A DNA stretch of 64,000 bases from Bog-473 sp963840435. GTDB taxonomy: Bacteria > Actinomycetota > Acidimicrobiia > Acidimicrobiales > RAAP-2. Shown here piece after piece: positions 25,761-34,478 of this stretch. Location of the stretch: the NCBI GenBank assembly GCA_963840435.1, contig CAWIYY010000003.1, forward strand, positions 1,302,001-1,366,000, in the 5' to 3' direction. The notes under the pieces are model-generated. The model ran no database searches. It saw only the letters and a list, made by a program, of their open reading frames with translations, and was not told where the DNA came from. Position 1 is the stretch's first letter. The number at the start of each line of letters is the position of its first letter. Both the position numbers and the translations under genes were made by a program.

Positions 25761-26445
25761 GCTCGGCGCCGGGCTGTGCACGACCCAGGACGGAGGCCCT
25801 GGCCTAGCCTGGACCGGCGTGGACCACGGGGGGTCGGCGCAGAACGACGTGGGGCCGCGCCGGACGGATCGCGTCTTCAAACGGGTGGCGGCCGTCGCCG
25901 CGGCATGCCTCGTCGGCTTTGTCGTGTTCGTCATCGTCCATGGACCCTCCACCCCCAGCGGTCCCAGCTCCGCTGCACTGGCCTCACCTCCCCCTGCCGT
26001 GCTCAAGCCGGGCACGGTCGCACCAGCCTTTTCCCTGCCCTCGCTCGACGGTGGCCAACCGACGGTCCTCGCCCACTACCTGGGCCGACCGGTGATCATC
26101 AATTTCTTCGCCTCCTGGTGTCCGGACTGCCGGGCCGAGCTGGCTGCAGTGGCCTCGGTGGCCCGCACGAGCACCCCGTCGGTCGCCGTGTTGGGCATTG
26201 ACTCGAACGAGAGCTCCGATGCCTCGGCCGTTCGGCTTCTCGCGCAGGCCCACGCGTCCTACCCGGTGGGCGTGGACCCCGACGCCAAGGTCGCCACCGC
26301 GTACCTGGTCCAGGCGCTCCCGGTGACCTACTTCGTCGACGCGACCGGCCACGTCGTGGGGGCCGACCTCGGTCCGCAATCCGTCGCCTCACTCGAGCGC
26401 TGGGTCAGGCGGCTCGAGCGCGACCCAAGAGGGGGCCGTTCTTGA
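25738..26445 (+). CDS. Membrane-anchored TlpA/ResA-like thioredoxin
   Basis: 235 residues if translation starts at the TTG at 25738. That start has a near-perfect ribosome site GAAGGAGGTG at 25721-25730 lying inside the upstream gene; a GTG at 25819 is the alternative. A membrane helix (VAAVAAACLVGFVVFVIV) is followed by the thioredoxin domain with the active-site motif FFASWCPDCRAEL and the cis-Pro segment LPVTYFVDATG. TlpA/ResA proteins reduce disulfides outside the membrane during cytochrome c or CuA-site maturation. It overlaps the upstream gene by 23 bp and the Sco1 gene by 4 bp (TTGA), a tight operon. Confidence 0.85.
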   Translation: MTARPNGELGAGLCTTQDGGPGLAWTGVDHGGSAQNDVGPRRTDRVFKRVAAVAAACLVGFVVFVIVHGPSTPSGPSSAALASPPPAVLKPGTVAPAFSLPSLDGGQPTVLAHYLGRPVIINFFASWCPDCRAELAAVASVARTSTPSVAVLGIDSNESSDASAVRLLAQAHASYPVGVDPDAKVATAYLVQALPVTYFVDATGHVVGADLGPQSVASLERWVRRLERDPRGGRS

Positions 26446-27326
26446 GCGGCATGACCGAGTCCGATGCAGCGGAGATCGGGGCCGCCGACTCCGCTGGTCC
26501 CGAACCGCCGCCAGAGCCTGCGGTCGACCGCGCCGCCGCGCTGGCTGAGGGAGCGCCGGGCATCCCGACCCGCTTCGTGTGGTGGGTGCTCGCCGGCGCC
26601 CTGGTGCTGTGCATCGGGGGACTCCTCGGAGAGCACGTCTTCACTGCGGCCGGTCTCAATCCCACCCCCACGACCACGACGACCGTACCCAGCCCGACCA
26701 GAACCGTGCCGCGCGACGCCCCGCCGCCTCCGGCGGCTGACCGCTCGCTCAGCGCCGCACTCCCCGCCTTCATGGGTCTGAACACTCCGAGCCCGCGTCT
26801 CGTGGCTCCGTTCTCGCTGCTCGACCAGAACGGTCAGCCCGTTTCCGTCCCGACCGAGCCGGCCCGAGTGGTCGTCCTCAGCTTCTTCAACGGCCCGTGC
26901 AACGACGTCTGTCCGGTGCTGGCGGCAGAGATTGAGCAGGCGGATGCCGACCTCGGTACGAACGCCACCGACGTGGAGTTCGTGACCGTCAACACGGACC
27001 CGACGGCCCTGGCCCAGTCGGCGGAGACGGCCGCGGTCGACACCGGGCTGGGACACCTGGCGAACTGGCACATGGTCACCGGGTCCTTGGCCTCCCTCGA
27101 CCGAATCTGGAAGTCCTACGGCGTCTCCATCTCGGTCAACACGAAGACCGGCCTCGAGGCCCACAGCAACGTGCTCGATTTCATCGACCCCCAGGGTTTC
27201 CTGCGCAACTGGGCGACGCCCTTCGCCAACGAGAACACGCTCGGTGCCTACAGCCTCCCCGCACCGAGCGTGGAGCGATGGGGCCAAGGCATCGCCACCT
27301 ATGCCTCGAAGCTGATCGGGCAATGA
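26442..27326 (+). CDS. Sco1/SenC-family copper chaperone for cytochrome oxidase
   Basis: 294 residues from the TTG at 26442 (an ATG follows at 26451). One membrane helix at about residues 46-65 (FVWWVLAGALVLCIGGLLG), a Thr/Pro-rich linker, then a thioredoxin fold. The Sco copper site is intact: C153-N-D-V-C157 and His241 in AHSNVLDFIDP. Sco1 proteins deliver copper to, or reduce, the CuA centre of oxidase subunit II. The COX genes lie just downstream on the opposite strand. Its stop overlaps the next start (ATGA). Confidence 0.88.
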   Translation: MSGMTESDAAEIGAADSAGPEPPPEPAVDRAAALAEGAPGIPTRFVWWVLAGALVLCIGGLLGEHVFTAAGLNPTPTTTTTVPSPTRTVPRDAPPPPAADRSLSAALPAFMGLNTPSPRLVAPFSLLDQNGQPVSVPTEPARVVVLSFFNGPCNDVCPVLAAEIEQADADLGTNATDVEFVTVNTDPTALAQSAETAAVDTGLGHLANWHMVTGSLASLDRIWKSYGVSISVNTKTGLEAHSNVLDFIDPQGFLRNWATPFANENTLGAYSLPAPSVERWGQGIATYASKLIGQ

Positions 27327-27970
27327 CCTCGCTCGAGACGCTGCCACCAGTCGCCACGCCTCCCATCTGGCAGCGCCACCGGGGCCTGGCCATCGCGGCC
27401 GTCGCCCTGGTGATCCTGCTCATCACCGTCCTGACCGACCTCCCGGTGAGCACCTCGCGCGCCAGCGACATCAGCGCCGAACGCAGCGTTATGAGCGAGC
27501 TCAACTCGGACCTCTCGCCATGCTCCTACGGGGTGCACCAAGCACTGGGCATCTGGGATCTCCAGGCGGCCCATCAGCTCAGCCCGGCGGACCGCGCCCC
27601 GACTCCGGGGCTTTTGGGCGACGACCAGTCCGCCTGTTCGTTCACCAACGAGGGCATTTACGACCTTGCCAACATCCAGGTGCCCGGCACCCCGGCCGGC
27701 AAGGAATTGGGCCAGCTGGTGGCCACCGTGACCCTCTGGACCACCTCGGACTCGCTCCGCGCCATCGAGGACGTGCAGACGCTCATGAACGATCCGGGCG
27801 ACAAGGCGGTGCTGCGCGACCTGAACAAGGAGGAGACCGTCCTGGCCGCCGACCGCCACACGGCCCTGTCCGAGGAACGGGCGGCCGACACCGACCTCGA
27901 CACCCACCTCCAACCGGTGAAGCTGCCGTCGGACCTGCCGGACGGCTCGAACGCGTCGGAGCGCGACTGA
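27323..27970 (+). CDS. Single-pass membrane protein of unknown function, oxidase-accessory operon
   Basis: 215 residues. The N-terminus has one membrane helix (LAIAAVALVILLITVLTDL) after the basic WQRHRG; the rest is a soluble, probably extracytoplasmic domain with two Cys (SPCSYGV and SACSFTN) about 50 residues apart that could form a disulfide. The C-terminal half is charged and helical. I recognise no family. Its ATG overlaps the Sco1 stop, so it belongs to the same operon and may be an assembly factor. Confidence 0.75.
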   Translation: MTSLETLPPVATPPIWQRHRGLAIAAVALVILLITVLTDLPVSTSRASDISAERSVMSELNSDLSPCSYGVHQALGIWDLQAAHQLSPADRAPTPGLLGDDQSACSFTNEGIYDLANIQVPGTPAGKELGQLVATVTLWTTSDSLRAIEDVQTLMNDPGDKAVLRDLNKEETVLAADRHTALSEERAADTDLDTHLQPVKLPSDLPDGSNASERD

Positions 27971-27972
27971 CC

Positions 27973-28779
27973 TCAGGGATCGAGCGCCGCTCCCCCGGAG
28001 GTCGGCGGGACCGGGGCCGTCCCCCGGCGCTGCTCGGCCCGGGCCAGCCGGAGCAACTCTGCGTCGGGATCTTCGTCGGACTGGAGCCAGGCCAGCGCGT
28101 TCCAGAAGATCACCGGGACGAACACCGACGCGGCCACGAACCAGAGCACGACGGCTCCGATCTGCTCGTCCGCCGTCGCACTCAAGCCGCCGGCCACATG
28201 GTGGAAATTGGTGTAGAAGCCGCTGGTGGAGAGTCCCGTCACGTAGGCCAGGACCCAGAAGACCCACATGGACAACGCGGCCAGCACCGCCCGGCGCAGG
28301 TGGCCCGACCGCGGCTCGAGTGGCGGCGAGTCGACCAGCTCGAGCCACAGGCCGATGCCGGCCACCAGCAACGTCGCCCCTTCGACGATCGCCAGCCACC
28401 AGTGGCGGGAGACCGCGGCGACGGCCGCCGGCGTGTGCCAGCCCACGGCCACACCCAGGTCTGCGCCGATGAAGCCGAGGGACCGGGGCAGCTCCCGGTG
28501 GCGTCGGCGCCGGTCGGCCAGTCTGTCGAGCACGAGGGGAGCTCCGGCGCTCCTCCCGGCCAACCCGAGGCGGCGCCATGGCCCGCCCACGGTCACCAGT
28601 GCGGGAACGACGATGGCCAGCAGCGAGAACTGCAGCGAGGCTGCGTATTCCGTCCGGCGCGCCAGCACGCCGAGCGGAGGCGCCAAGGCAAGCACGAGCA
28701 CCAGCCCGGCCGCCACGACGCACCACGGGCGCAGTTGCGCCGCAACGCGGGGCCGCCGCTCGGCGACCCCCTCGCTCAT
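27973..28779 (-). CDS. CtaG-like (caa3-type) cytochrome oxidase assembly membrane protein, copy B
   Basis: 268 residues with about six or seven hydrophobic helices. The segments EYAASLQFSLLAIVVPALVTVGGPWRR and TNFHHVAGGLSATADEQIGAVVLWFVAASVFVPV resemble the CtaG_Caa3 family, in which a helix end followed by a -GxxxxxxxxQxxxA-LW motif is conserved. The canonical first His motif is replaced (EYAASLQF). It is the last gene of the oxidase operon; its ATG overlaps the stop of a 40-residue membrane peptide. A second, more typical CtaG lies at 33494-34408. Confidence 0.72.
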   Translation of the reverse strand: MSEGVAERRPRVAAQLRPWCVVAAGLVLVLALAPPLGVLARRTEYAASLQFSLLAIVVPALVTVGGPWRRLGLAGRSAGAPLVLDRLADRRRRHRELPRSLGFIGADLGVAVGWHTPAAVAAVSRHWWLAIVEGATLLVAGIGLWLELVDSPPLEPRSGHLRRAVLAALSMWVFWVLAYVTGLSTSGFYTNFHHVAGGLSATADEQIGAVVLWFVAASVFVPVIFWNALAWLQSDEDPDAELLRLARAEQRRGTAPVPPTSGGAALDP

Positions 28780-28898
28780 CTCGTTTCTCGGTCCTTCGTC
28801 GGGCGGCGCTGGAAGAAACCCCAGATCAGCACGATCGCGAGGACACCGAGCGGTATGGCGAACGTGAGGGCCTGTGTCTCGGCCACGTCGGAAATCAC
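28776..28898 (-). CDS. 40-residue single-helix membrane peptide between subunit III and CtaG-like genes
   Basis: A GTG at 28898 with GAGGAGG nine bases upstream opens a frame that reads ISDVAETQALTFAIPLGVLA then IVLIWGFFQRRPTKDRETR and stops at 28776. It overlaps the next start as ATGA. One membrane helix (about residues 11-27) is followed by a positive C-terminus, predicting the C-terminus inside. Size and place in the operon resemble the small accessory subunits (CcoQ- or subunit IV-like peptides) of heme-copper oxidases. I recognise no specific family. Confidence 0.7.
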   Translation of the reverse strand: MISDVAETQALTFAIPLGVLAIVLIWGFFQRRPTKDRETR

Positions 28899-28914
28899 CC
28901 GCTGACGCCTCCTC

Positions 28915-29586
28915 TCAGATCACGTAGAACAGTACCCAGAAGAACGTGGCCACCAGGGCGATGAACCCCCAGAAGTAGGTGCACCCGTTCAGGTTTACCC
29001 GGAGCAGGCGGGCCACCGGCAGCGTCGAGGTGGGCGCGCCGCCATCCTGGTCCATGGCCCGTCGTAATCGGAGCTGCCGGGCCAGGATCGTCTCGACCCA
29101 GTACGTCCCCGAGAGGAGCAGGGCGATGTTCATGATTGCCCAGCCGGTGTAGCACGAGGCGTAGCCGCTCGAGCCAGGAAAGAACGGGAGAATGGTGAGC
29201 TGCCAGACTTGCAGGGCGATGGCGAGAAGTCCGCCCGCAACGGCAATCCAGCCGGCCACCTGCCAGTCGAGGGCCTCGTCGCGCTGGAAGCGGCGCTCGC
29301 CGAACTGCACCAACAGCGCGCTGGCGACCGTGATGGCGAAGATCGCCGCCCCCACTGCCGTGGGCGCCGTGATGCCCCGCGGTCGCCACAGGTCTTCATC
29401 GTTGGACGAGCGGAGGTAGAAGTAGGCAAAAGCCAACGCGGCGAACGCGAAGGCCCAGATGCCGATCAGCAAGCGTCCCCCCGTCCAGACCGCACCCTCT
29501 TGGGCCCGGACTTCGAAGGCGATTTCCTCTGGCGTCTCTTGGAGCCGGGGAAAGCTTTCGAACTGCTGGTTCTCTGCTACGGCCAT
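28915..29586 (-). CDS. ctaE: Cytochrome c oxidase subunit III
   Basis: 223 residues from the ATG at 29586. The protein has five probable membrane helices, beginning with GGRLLIGIWAFAFAALAFAYFYLRS, and the C-terminal NLNGCTYFWGFIALVATFFWVLFYVI typical of subunit III (CoxC/CyoC fold). It starts 10 bp after the subunit I stop. Subunit III stabilises the catalytic core and the D-channel proton uptake. The five-helix length fits the actinobacterial form. Confidence 0.87.
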   Translation of the reverse strand: MAVAENQQFESFPRLQETPEEIAFEVRAQEGAVWTGGRLLIGIWAFAFAALAFAYFYLRSSNDEDLWRPRGITAPTAVGAAIFAITVASALLVQFGERRFQRDEALDWQVAGWIAVAGGLLAIALQVWQLTILPFFPGSSGYASCYTGWAIMNIALLLSGTYWVETILARQLRLRRAMDQDGGAPTSTLPVARLLRVNLNGCTYFWGFIALVATFFWVLFYVI

Positions 29587-29596
29587 GAATTGTTCC

Positions 29597-31615
29597 TCAA
29601 AGGATCGGCGGGCGCGGATCGTTGTCACTGTCTGCGACTCCGGTACCAAGGTCCTCCCGGGTGACCGAGCCGGCGGGGGCAACCGATGACAGCACCCTCC
29701 CGAGATCGGCCACCGGTGCCGCATCGCTCTCGCCGTAGTGATACGGATCGTTGAGCACCACGGGAATGTGCTCGAAGTTGTACCAGGGCACAGGTGTCGG
29801 TGTCTGCCATTCCAACCCAAGCGAGTTCCAGGGATTGGGCGGTGCCGGGTGCGGAGTGAGGTAGATCGACCACACGAAGTTCACGATGAAGAACAGGAAC
29901 GACGCCCCGAGGAAGTAGGCGCTGATGCTCGAGATGTCGTTCAACGTCTGCAGGTTCGACGCGTACTCGAAGACCCGGCGCGGCTGGCCCAGCAGCCCGA
30001 TGAGGAACATCGGGAAAAAGGTGAGATTGAAGAAGATGAAGAACGTCCAGAAATGCCACTTGCTCAGCTTGCGGTTCAGCGTCTTGCCGGTGATCTTCGG
30101 GAACCAGAAGTAGAAGCCGGCGAACATGGCGAAGATGAGGCCACCCATGATGGTGTAGTGGAAGTGCGCCAGCACGAAGAAGCTGCCGTGCACGGTCACG
30201 TTGACGGGCACGTCGGAGAGGAAGACGCCGGTCACGCCACCGATCAGGAAGTTGAACAGCATACCGAGACAGAAGAGCATTGGTGTCTCGAATCTGATCT
30301 TCGCTTTCCAGAGTGTGCCCAAGGTCACCAGGAACAGGAAGCCCGTCGGGATGGAGATCAGCTCGGTCGTGAGCATGAACAGCGGCCGCATGTCCGGGTT
30401 GATCCCGCTCTGGAACAGGTGGTGCTGCCAGACGAAGAAAGAGAGCAACGCAACACCCAGCATGCCCGCTGCCGCCACCTTGTAGGCAAACAGGGGTTTG
30501 CGGGTGAAGACCGGAATGATCTCCATGACGATGCCGAACCCCGGCAACGCCATGATGTAGACCTCGGGGTGACCGAAGAACCAGAAGAGGTTCTGCCACA
30601 GAAAACTGCTGCCGCCGTGCTCGTTGACGAAGAATGCGGTCTGGGCGGTGCGGTCGAGGACGCCGAACAGGCCGGCAACCACGAGCGTTGGCGTGGCCAG
30701 CGTCAGGAGGGCGGTCGTGGCCAGGATGCCCCAGACGAAGATCGGCAGGCGGCCCCACGTCATGCCGGGCGCTCGGTAGTTGATGATGGTCGCAGCCAAA
30801 TTGAAGCCGGCCAGGATCATGCCGATGCCGATCACGGCGAAGCCGACCAGATAGGCGTCCATTCCTCCGCTGGCTTGCGTCTGCAAGGGCGCGTAACCGG
30901 TCCAGCCGGTCGGGAAGCCGCCGAAGAACAGGGCGCTCACGATGACCAGGTAGCCGGCCATGAAAATCCAGAACGAGAATGCCTCAACCCGAGGGTAGGC
31001 CATGCGGCGGGAGCCGATCATGAGCGGGATCAGCCAGTTGCCGAGCGGCCCGACCACGGCCGAAGAGGCCATCATCATCATGATGGTCCCGTGCTCACCC
31101 ACGATGGCGATGTAGGTACCCGGCCCGAACACGTGGTTGGTCGGGCTGAGCAATTCCGTCCGGATGAGCATGGCCAGCAGGCCGCCCGTGAAGAGGAACA
31201 ACAAGACGCCAACCGCGTACTGCCACCCGACCACCTTGTGGTCGTCGGTCATTCGGAAATAGCGTTTCCAGGTCGGATCTGGCGGCGTCGGTGCCAGCTC
31301 GTAGCCCAGGATCTTCGCCAACGGATAGTTCAGTCCGCCGATACCAGCCATCCAGCCGACGACCCCGAATACCAGTCCGAGCACGATCGCCACGTCGTTT
31401 TGACCTGAGCCCTGGACCTGTTGGTAGCCGCTGGCGATGACGTTGCCCAGCCAATGGCCGATCAGGTAACCGACAACCCCTCCGGCCATCGCCCAGATGA
31501 CGTTCGGACGCAGCCAGCCGGAACGACCGCCGCTCATCGGATTATTTGGCGGCGTGCCCAGGTCCTCCTCCCCGGGGTACTCGACATCACCGACCTTGGG
31601 GGCGTCAATGGCCAT
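29597..31615 (-). CDS. ctaD: Cytochrome c oxidase subunit I (aa3 type) with N-terminal membrane extension
   Basis: 672 residues, about 100 longer than usual. All redox ligands are present: His175 (GEHGTIMMM) and His486 for low-spin heme a, His484 (HFHYT) for heme a3, and His349, His398 and His399 for CuB, with Tyr353 in the GHPEVY motif. Glu351 of the D-channel is present, which marks an A1-type proton-pumping oxidase. The extra sequence is N-terminal: two predicted helices (about residues 38-60 and 76-100) precede canonical helix I at TDDHKVVGWQYAVGVLLFLF. It lies in an operon between subunits II and III. Confidence 0.95.
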   Translation of the reverse strand: MAIDAPKVGDVEYPGEEDLGTPPNNPMSGGRSGWLRPNVIWAMAGGVVGYLIGHWLGNVIASGYQQVQGSGQNDVAIVLGLVFGVVGWMAGIGGLNYPLAKILGYELAPTPPDPTWKRYFRMTDDHKVVGWQYAVGVLLFLFTGGLLAMLIRTELLSPTNHVFGPGTYIAIVGEHGTIMMMMASSAVVGPLGNWLIPLMIGSRRMAYPRVEAFSFWIFMAGYLVIVSALFFGGFPTGWTGYAPLQTQASGGMDAYLVGFAVIGIGMILAGFNLAATIINYRAPGMTWGRLPIFVWGILATTALLTLATPTLVVAGLFGVLDRTAQTAFFVNEHGGSSFLWQNLFWFFGHPEVYIMALPGFGIVMEIIPVFTRKPLFAYKVAAAGMLGVALLSFFVWQHHLFQSGINPDMRPLFMLTTELISIPTGFLFLVTLGTLWKAKIRFETPMLFCLGMLFNFLIGGVTGVFLSDVPVNVTVHGSFFVLAHFHYTIMGGLIFAMFAGFYFWFPKITGKTLNRKLSKWHFWTFFIFFNLTFFPMFLIGLLGQPRRVFEYASNLQTLNDISSISAYFLGASFLFFIVNFVWSIYLTPHPAPPNPWNSLGLEWQTPTPVPWYNFEHIPVVLNDPYHYGESDAAPVADLGRVLSSVAPAGSVTREDLGTGVADSDNDPRPPIL

Positions 31616-31677
31616 GGCGGGTCACCTTCGTCTGGGATCGGAACCGAACGGGACGTCCTCTGCGCGACGCAGTCACC

Positions 31678-32655
31678 TCAGCCTCCGCCCTTCTTGGCAG
31701 GCGCAGCCCCGTACTGCTCCACGTTCGAGTACGGGTCCACGGTGTCGGGGTAGTACCCGCCGTCAGCGCCGTTGGCGTCCGGGGTGTAGGTGAGCGAGTA
31801 GGCGGGGAGCAACTTGGTGTTCGCTCGGAGGCGCAGCGCCGTCAGTCTGGCCCAGGCCACAAACTGCTGCTTGGAGACGACGACGCCGTTGTTGTACATG
31901 GCCCCGTGCCAGATCCCGCACAGTTCCGCGCAGCGCACGGTGAACGAACCCAGTTGCTGGGTGGTGGCGTAGGCCACGTTGTTGTAGTCCGGGTTGGCGT
32001 CCGCCTTGACTCCGAGCTGGTAGGCCCAAAAGCTGTGGATGACGTCGAGTGACGTCACGTTGAACTCGATCGTCGTGTCGTTGGGGATGACCAACTCGTT
32101 GGTCTCGAAGCCACCAAAGGTTGGGTAGCGATACGTGAACTTCCACTGCTGGCCGATGACCTGAATGGGCAGCACAGTCTTGGAGGTGGGCGTCCAGATC
32201 GGGTTCGAACCCTGCCCTCCGCCCGCTCCTCCCGGCTGCACCAGTTCGTATGTGCCGAAGCCGAACAGGAAGAGCACGATCACCGATGTCGTGACGATCC
32301 AGCCCACCTGGATGCCCAGGTGGCCCTGCGCGGTCGGTCCGCCCACCGGCTCGGGCCCACCGCGTGAGGCCCGCCACATGACGATGGCGTACACGAGGTA
32401 GATCCAGACGGCCAGCACGACGGGCAGCGCGATCACGAAGAGGACGTTGAAGTCGAACTGCGCCCCCTGGGCCACGTCGGTCATGGTGCCGGGCGGGATG
32501 TGCGGGCCGGCCAGGTAGTAGAAGAGCGGGTCCCCGATGGCCGAGAGGACGACCCAGATGGCGATCAGACGCCACCAGTGGTGGGTCTGGTCGGAGGATC
32601 CGTGTTGGTCGCCCTCCGGTGCCGGAGCGGAGGCGGCCTGCTCGGTGTCGGTCAC
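31678..32655 (-). CDS. ctaC: Cytochrome c oxidase subunit II
   Basis: 325 residues from the GTG at 32655, whose last bases overlap the preceding stop (GTGA). Two or three membrane helices (about 27-46, 68-92 and 113-134) precede the cupredoxin domain. The CuA site is complete: His207 (VIHSFWAYQ), Cys242, Glu244, Cys246, His250 and Met253 in RCAELCGIWHGAM. There is no C-terminal cytochrome c domain. It accepts electrons from a cytochrome c and passes them to subunit I. Confidence 0.94.
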   Translation of the reverse strand: MTDTEQAASAPAPEGDQHGSSDQTHHWWRLIAIWVVLSAIGDPLFYYLAGPHIPPGTMTDVAQGAQFDFNVLFVIALPVVLAVWIYLVYAIVMWRASRGGPEPVGGPTAQGHLGIQVGWIVTTSVIVLFLFGFGTYELVQPGGAGGGQGSNPIWTPTSKTVLPIQVIGQQWKFTYRYPTFGGFETNELVIPNDTTIEFNVTSLDVIHSFWAYQLGVKADANPDYNNVAYATTQQLGSFTVRCAELCGIWHGAMYNNGVVVSKQQFVAWARLTALRLRANTKLLPAYSLTYTPDANGADGGYYPDTVDPYSNVEQYGAAPAKKGGG

Positions 32656-33320
32656 GCCGCGACCTGCATGAATCCGCCCATGTAGCCGAGCGTCGACATG
32701 GGCCCACCGTTGCCGAAGAGGTAACCCAGGCCACAGGGGACGAAGCACTGCCAGCGGTAGTTCCCGGCACCCGGGGTGGTGAAGGAGAACCTGATGACCT
32801 GGTTGGGCGACTTGGTCGTGCAGGGCGCGGCGGCGCAGAGATTGGCGTTCCCGTTATTGCCGTACAGCGGGACGTTGATGCCGAGCGACGGGATGGAGAA
32901 GGTGTGCCCGACTCCGTTGCCGGCGTTGGAGTTGATCACCCGAAACGTCTTGCCGTTGAGCGTGGCCACGTTGCCCGCCGTGCCCGAGACCTGGCCGACC
33001 TGCTGGTTGCGCAGGGGGCTGCCCGAGTCGTAGTTGTAAATGGTGACGTTGATGCGGGTGTGGGCGGGCACCTGGAAGACCGTCGTGTGCACCCACTGGC
33101 CCTGAGGCGACCGCACGAGGTAGGAGACCCAGGTCGGATGGCTGCCGGAGCCGTAGCTGCCTACCGCCTGGAGGCTCACGTTTACCGAGCCACCCGGGCC
33201 GGCGGAGTTGAAGTCAACCGTGGGCGGGGTCCCGAGCAGGTTGACGATGAGCACGATGGCGGCGGTCGCCGCGAGCGCGAACAAGACGACCGTGACGGCC
33301 ACCTTCCACGCCAGACTCAT
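32652..33320 (-). CDS. COX2-like cupredoxin with an incomplete CuA site
   Basis: 222 residues from the ATG at 33320, with GGGAGGG just upstream. One N-terminal membrane helix (VAVTVVLFALAATAAIVLIVNLL) anchors a cupredoxin-like ectodomain. The copper loop resembles CuA but is altered: His139 (GHTFSIP), Cys192 and Cys196 (QCFVPCG) and a Met208 are there, while the position of the second CuA His (Cys196+4) is Tyr200. A further Cys pair (LCAAAPC) precedes it. The gene is translationally coupled to subunit II. It may be an alternative electron entry protein, a copper-handling partner or a structural subunit. Confidence 0.75.
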   Translation of the reverse strand: MSLAWKVAVTVVLFALAATAAIVLIVNLLGTPPTVDFNSAGPGGSVNVSLQAVGSYGSGSHPTWVSYLVRSPQGQWVHTTVFQVPAHTRINVTIYNYDSGSPLRNQQVGQVSGTAGNVATLNGKTFRVINSNAGNGVGHTFSIPSLGINVPLYGNNGNANLCAAAPCTTKSPNQVIRFSFTTPGAGNYRWQCFVPCGLGYLFGNGGPMSTLGYMGGFMQVAA

Positions 33321-33493
33321 GGTCCCTCCCAGCGCCAGCGATGCCACACGTCGCCTGGTTCCCCGGAGCCCAGCGACCTCTCAGCGAAGTAGGGCGTTGC
33401 GTGAGCCTCGTCAACCATCTTCGGCCGGTAGGCACGCCGAAGCCCTGCGCCCGAACACGAGGAGCGGTCGTCGCCGCGCAGATGGTTCGACCG

Positions 33494-34408
33494 TCAGTTC
33501 TGGTGAGCCTGCTCCGCCGTCGTCGTCGGGCGAAGTGGAGGTCCCGGGTCATGGTGCAAGAGCCGGTCCACGCCGAGGGAGAAACCCTCGTTGCTGTTCA
33601 TGGCCCGACGGATGGCGATAGCGAGCGCCGGGATGGCCCAGAAATCGCCGCAGACCCAGAGGATGGCGGCGGCGATCTGCTGGTCGGCATAGGGCGAGAG
33701 GGTGACGCCTGGCACGTGTGCGTACACCGAGTACCAACTGCTGTCCGAGAACACCGACATGGTCATGGCCAGGAGGAACATCACGACGTTGGTGGAGATG
33801 ATCGCCCCGATCTGCCACAAGGGCGATGTCTTCAGTCTGAACGGGTACGAAGGGATGATCGTGAGCCAGAAGAGCATCCCGGTCAGGAAGAGACTCGAAT
33901 GCATCAGGCCGATGTGGATGTACTGGTTCTCCTCCGCGGCGTCGAAGAGAACGGGAAAGTGCCAGACCACCATGACCGTGTTGAACGAGATGAGGGCGGT
34001 CCACGGGTTGACGAGGAAGCGCCCCACAGCGCGCAGCCCGGCCGAGAACCGGCCGAGGAGTGCGACCCGCATGAGGCGCCGGCGGATGCCGACCGGCAGA
34101 CCGTGGAGCAGCGGTAACCAGGGTGCACCGGCCACGATGAGAGCGGGCGCGTAGAAGGCGAGCAGGAGGTGCTCGATCATGTGGACGAAGAGATAATCGT
34201 CCGACCAGTAGTCGATTGGTGACGTCACGGTCAGCACCAGCAGGGCGAGTCCCCCGTAGAAGAAGAACGACCGGAGCCGCCGGGACCGAGTGCGGCTCGG
34301 GACCGAACGTCGCCTCAGGTTGGCGAGACCGCGCTCGTGGAGCAGGACGAGGGCGGCAGCGACGATGACAAAGGGATCGAAGCTCCAGTTGTCGACGATG
34401 TAGTTCAC
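33494..34408 (-). CDS. ctaG: Cytochrome c oxidase assembly protein CtaG (caa3 type)
   Basis: 304 residues, about seven membrane helices. The family's conserved elements are present: HMIEHLLLAFYAPALIVAGAPW, then WTALISFNTVMVVWHFPVLFD and HSSLFLTGMLFW with His residues, and SPYADQQIAAAILWVCGDFW near the end. CtaG_Caa3 proteins are needed for assembly of CuB or heme in caa3/aa3 oxidases. It lies 170 bp upstream of the cupredoxin-like gene on the same strand and probably belongs to the same functional unit. Confidence 0.88.
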   Translation of the reverse strand: MNYIVDNWSFDPFVIVAAALVLLHERGLANLRRRSVPSRTRSRRLRSFFFYGGLALLVLTVTSPIDYWSDDYLFVHMIEHLLLAFYAPALIVAGAPWLPLLHGLPVGIRRRLMRVALLGRFSAGLRAVGRFLVNPWTALISFNTVMVVWHFPVLFDAAEENQYIHIGLMHSSLFLTGMLFWLTIIPSYPFRLKTSPLWQIGAIISTNVVMFLLAMTMSVFSDSSWYSVYAHVPGVTLSPYADQQIAAAILWVCGDFWAIPALAIAIRRAMNSNEGFSLGVDRLLHHDPGPPLRPTTTAEQAHQN

Positions 34409-34478
34409 GGGCTCCCCGCGGGCGTCAGGCTCGCGTCACGGTAGCCCCTGCTCGGACGGAACGGGTCCGGAACACAGG

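Noticed and set aside
29738..31408. 556-codon plus-strand open frame opposite cytochrome oxidase subunit I
   Set aside because: Composition rich in Glu, Asp, His and Arg is the antisense image of membrane-helix codons; the minus frame carries all oxidase ligands.
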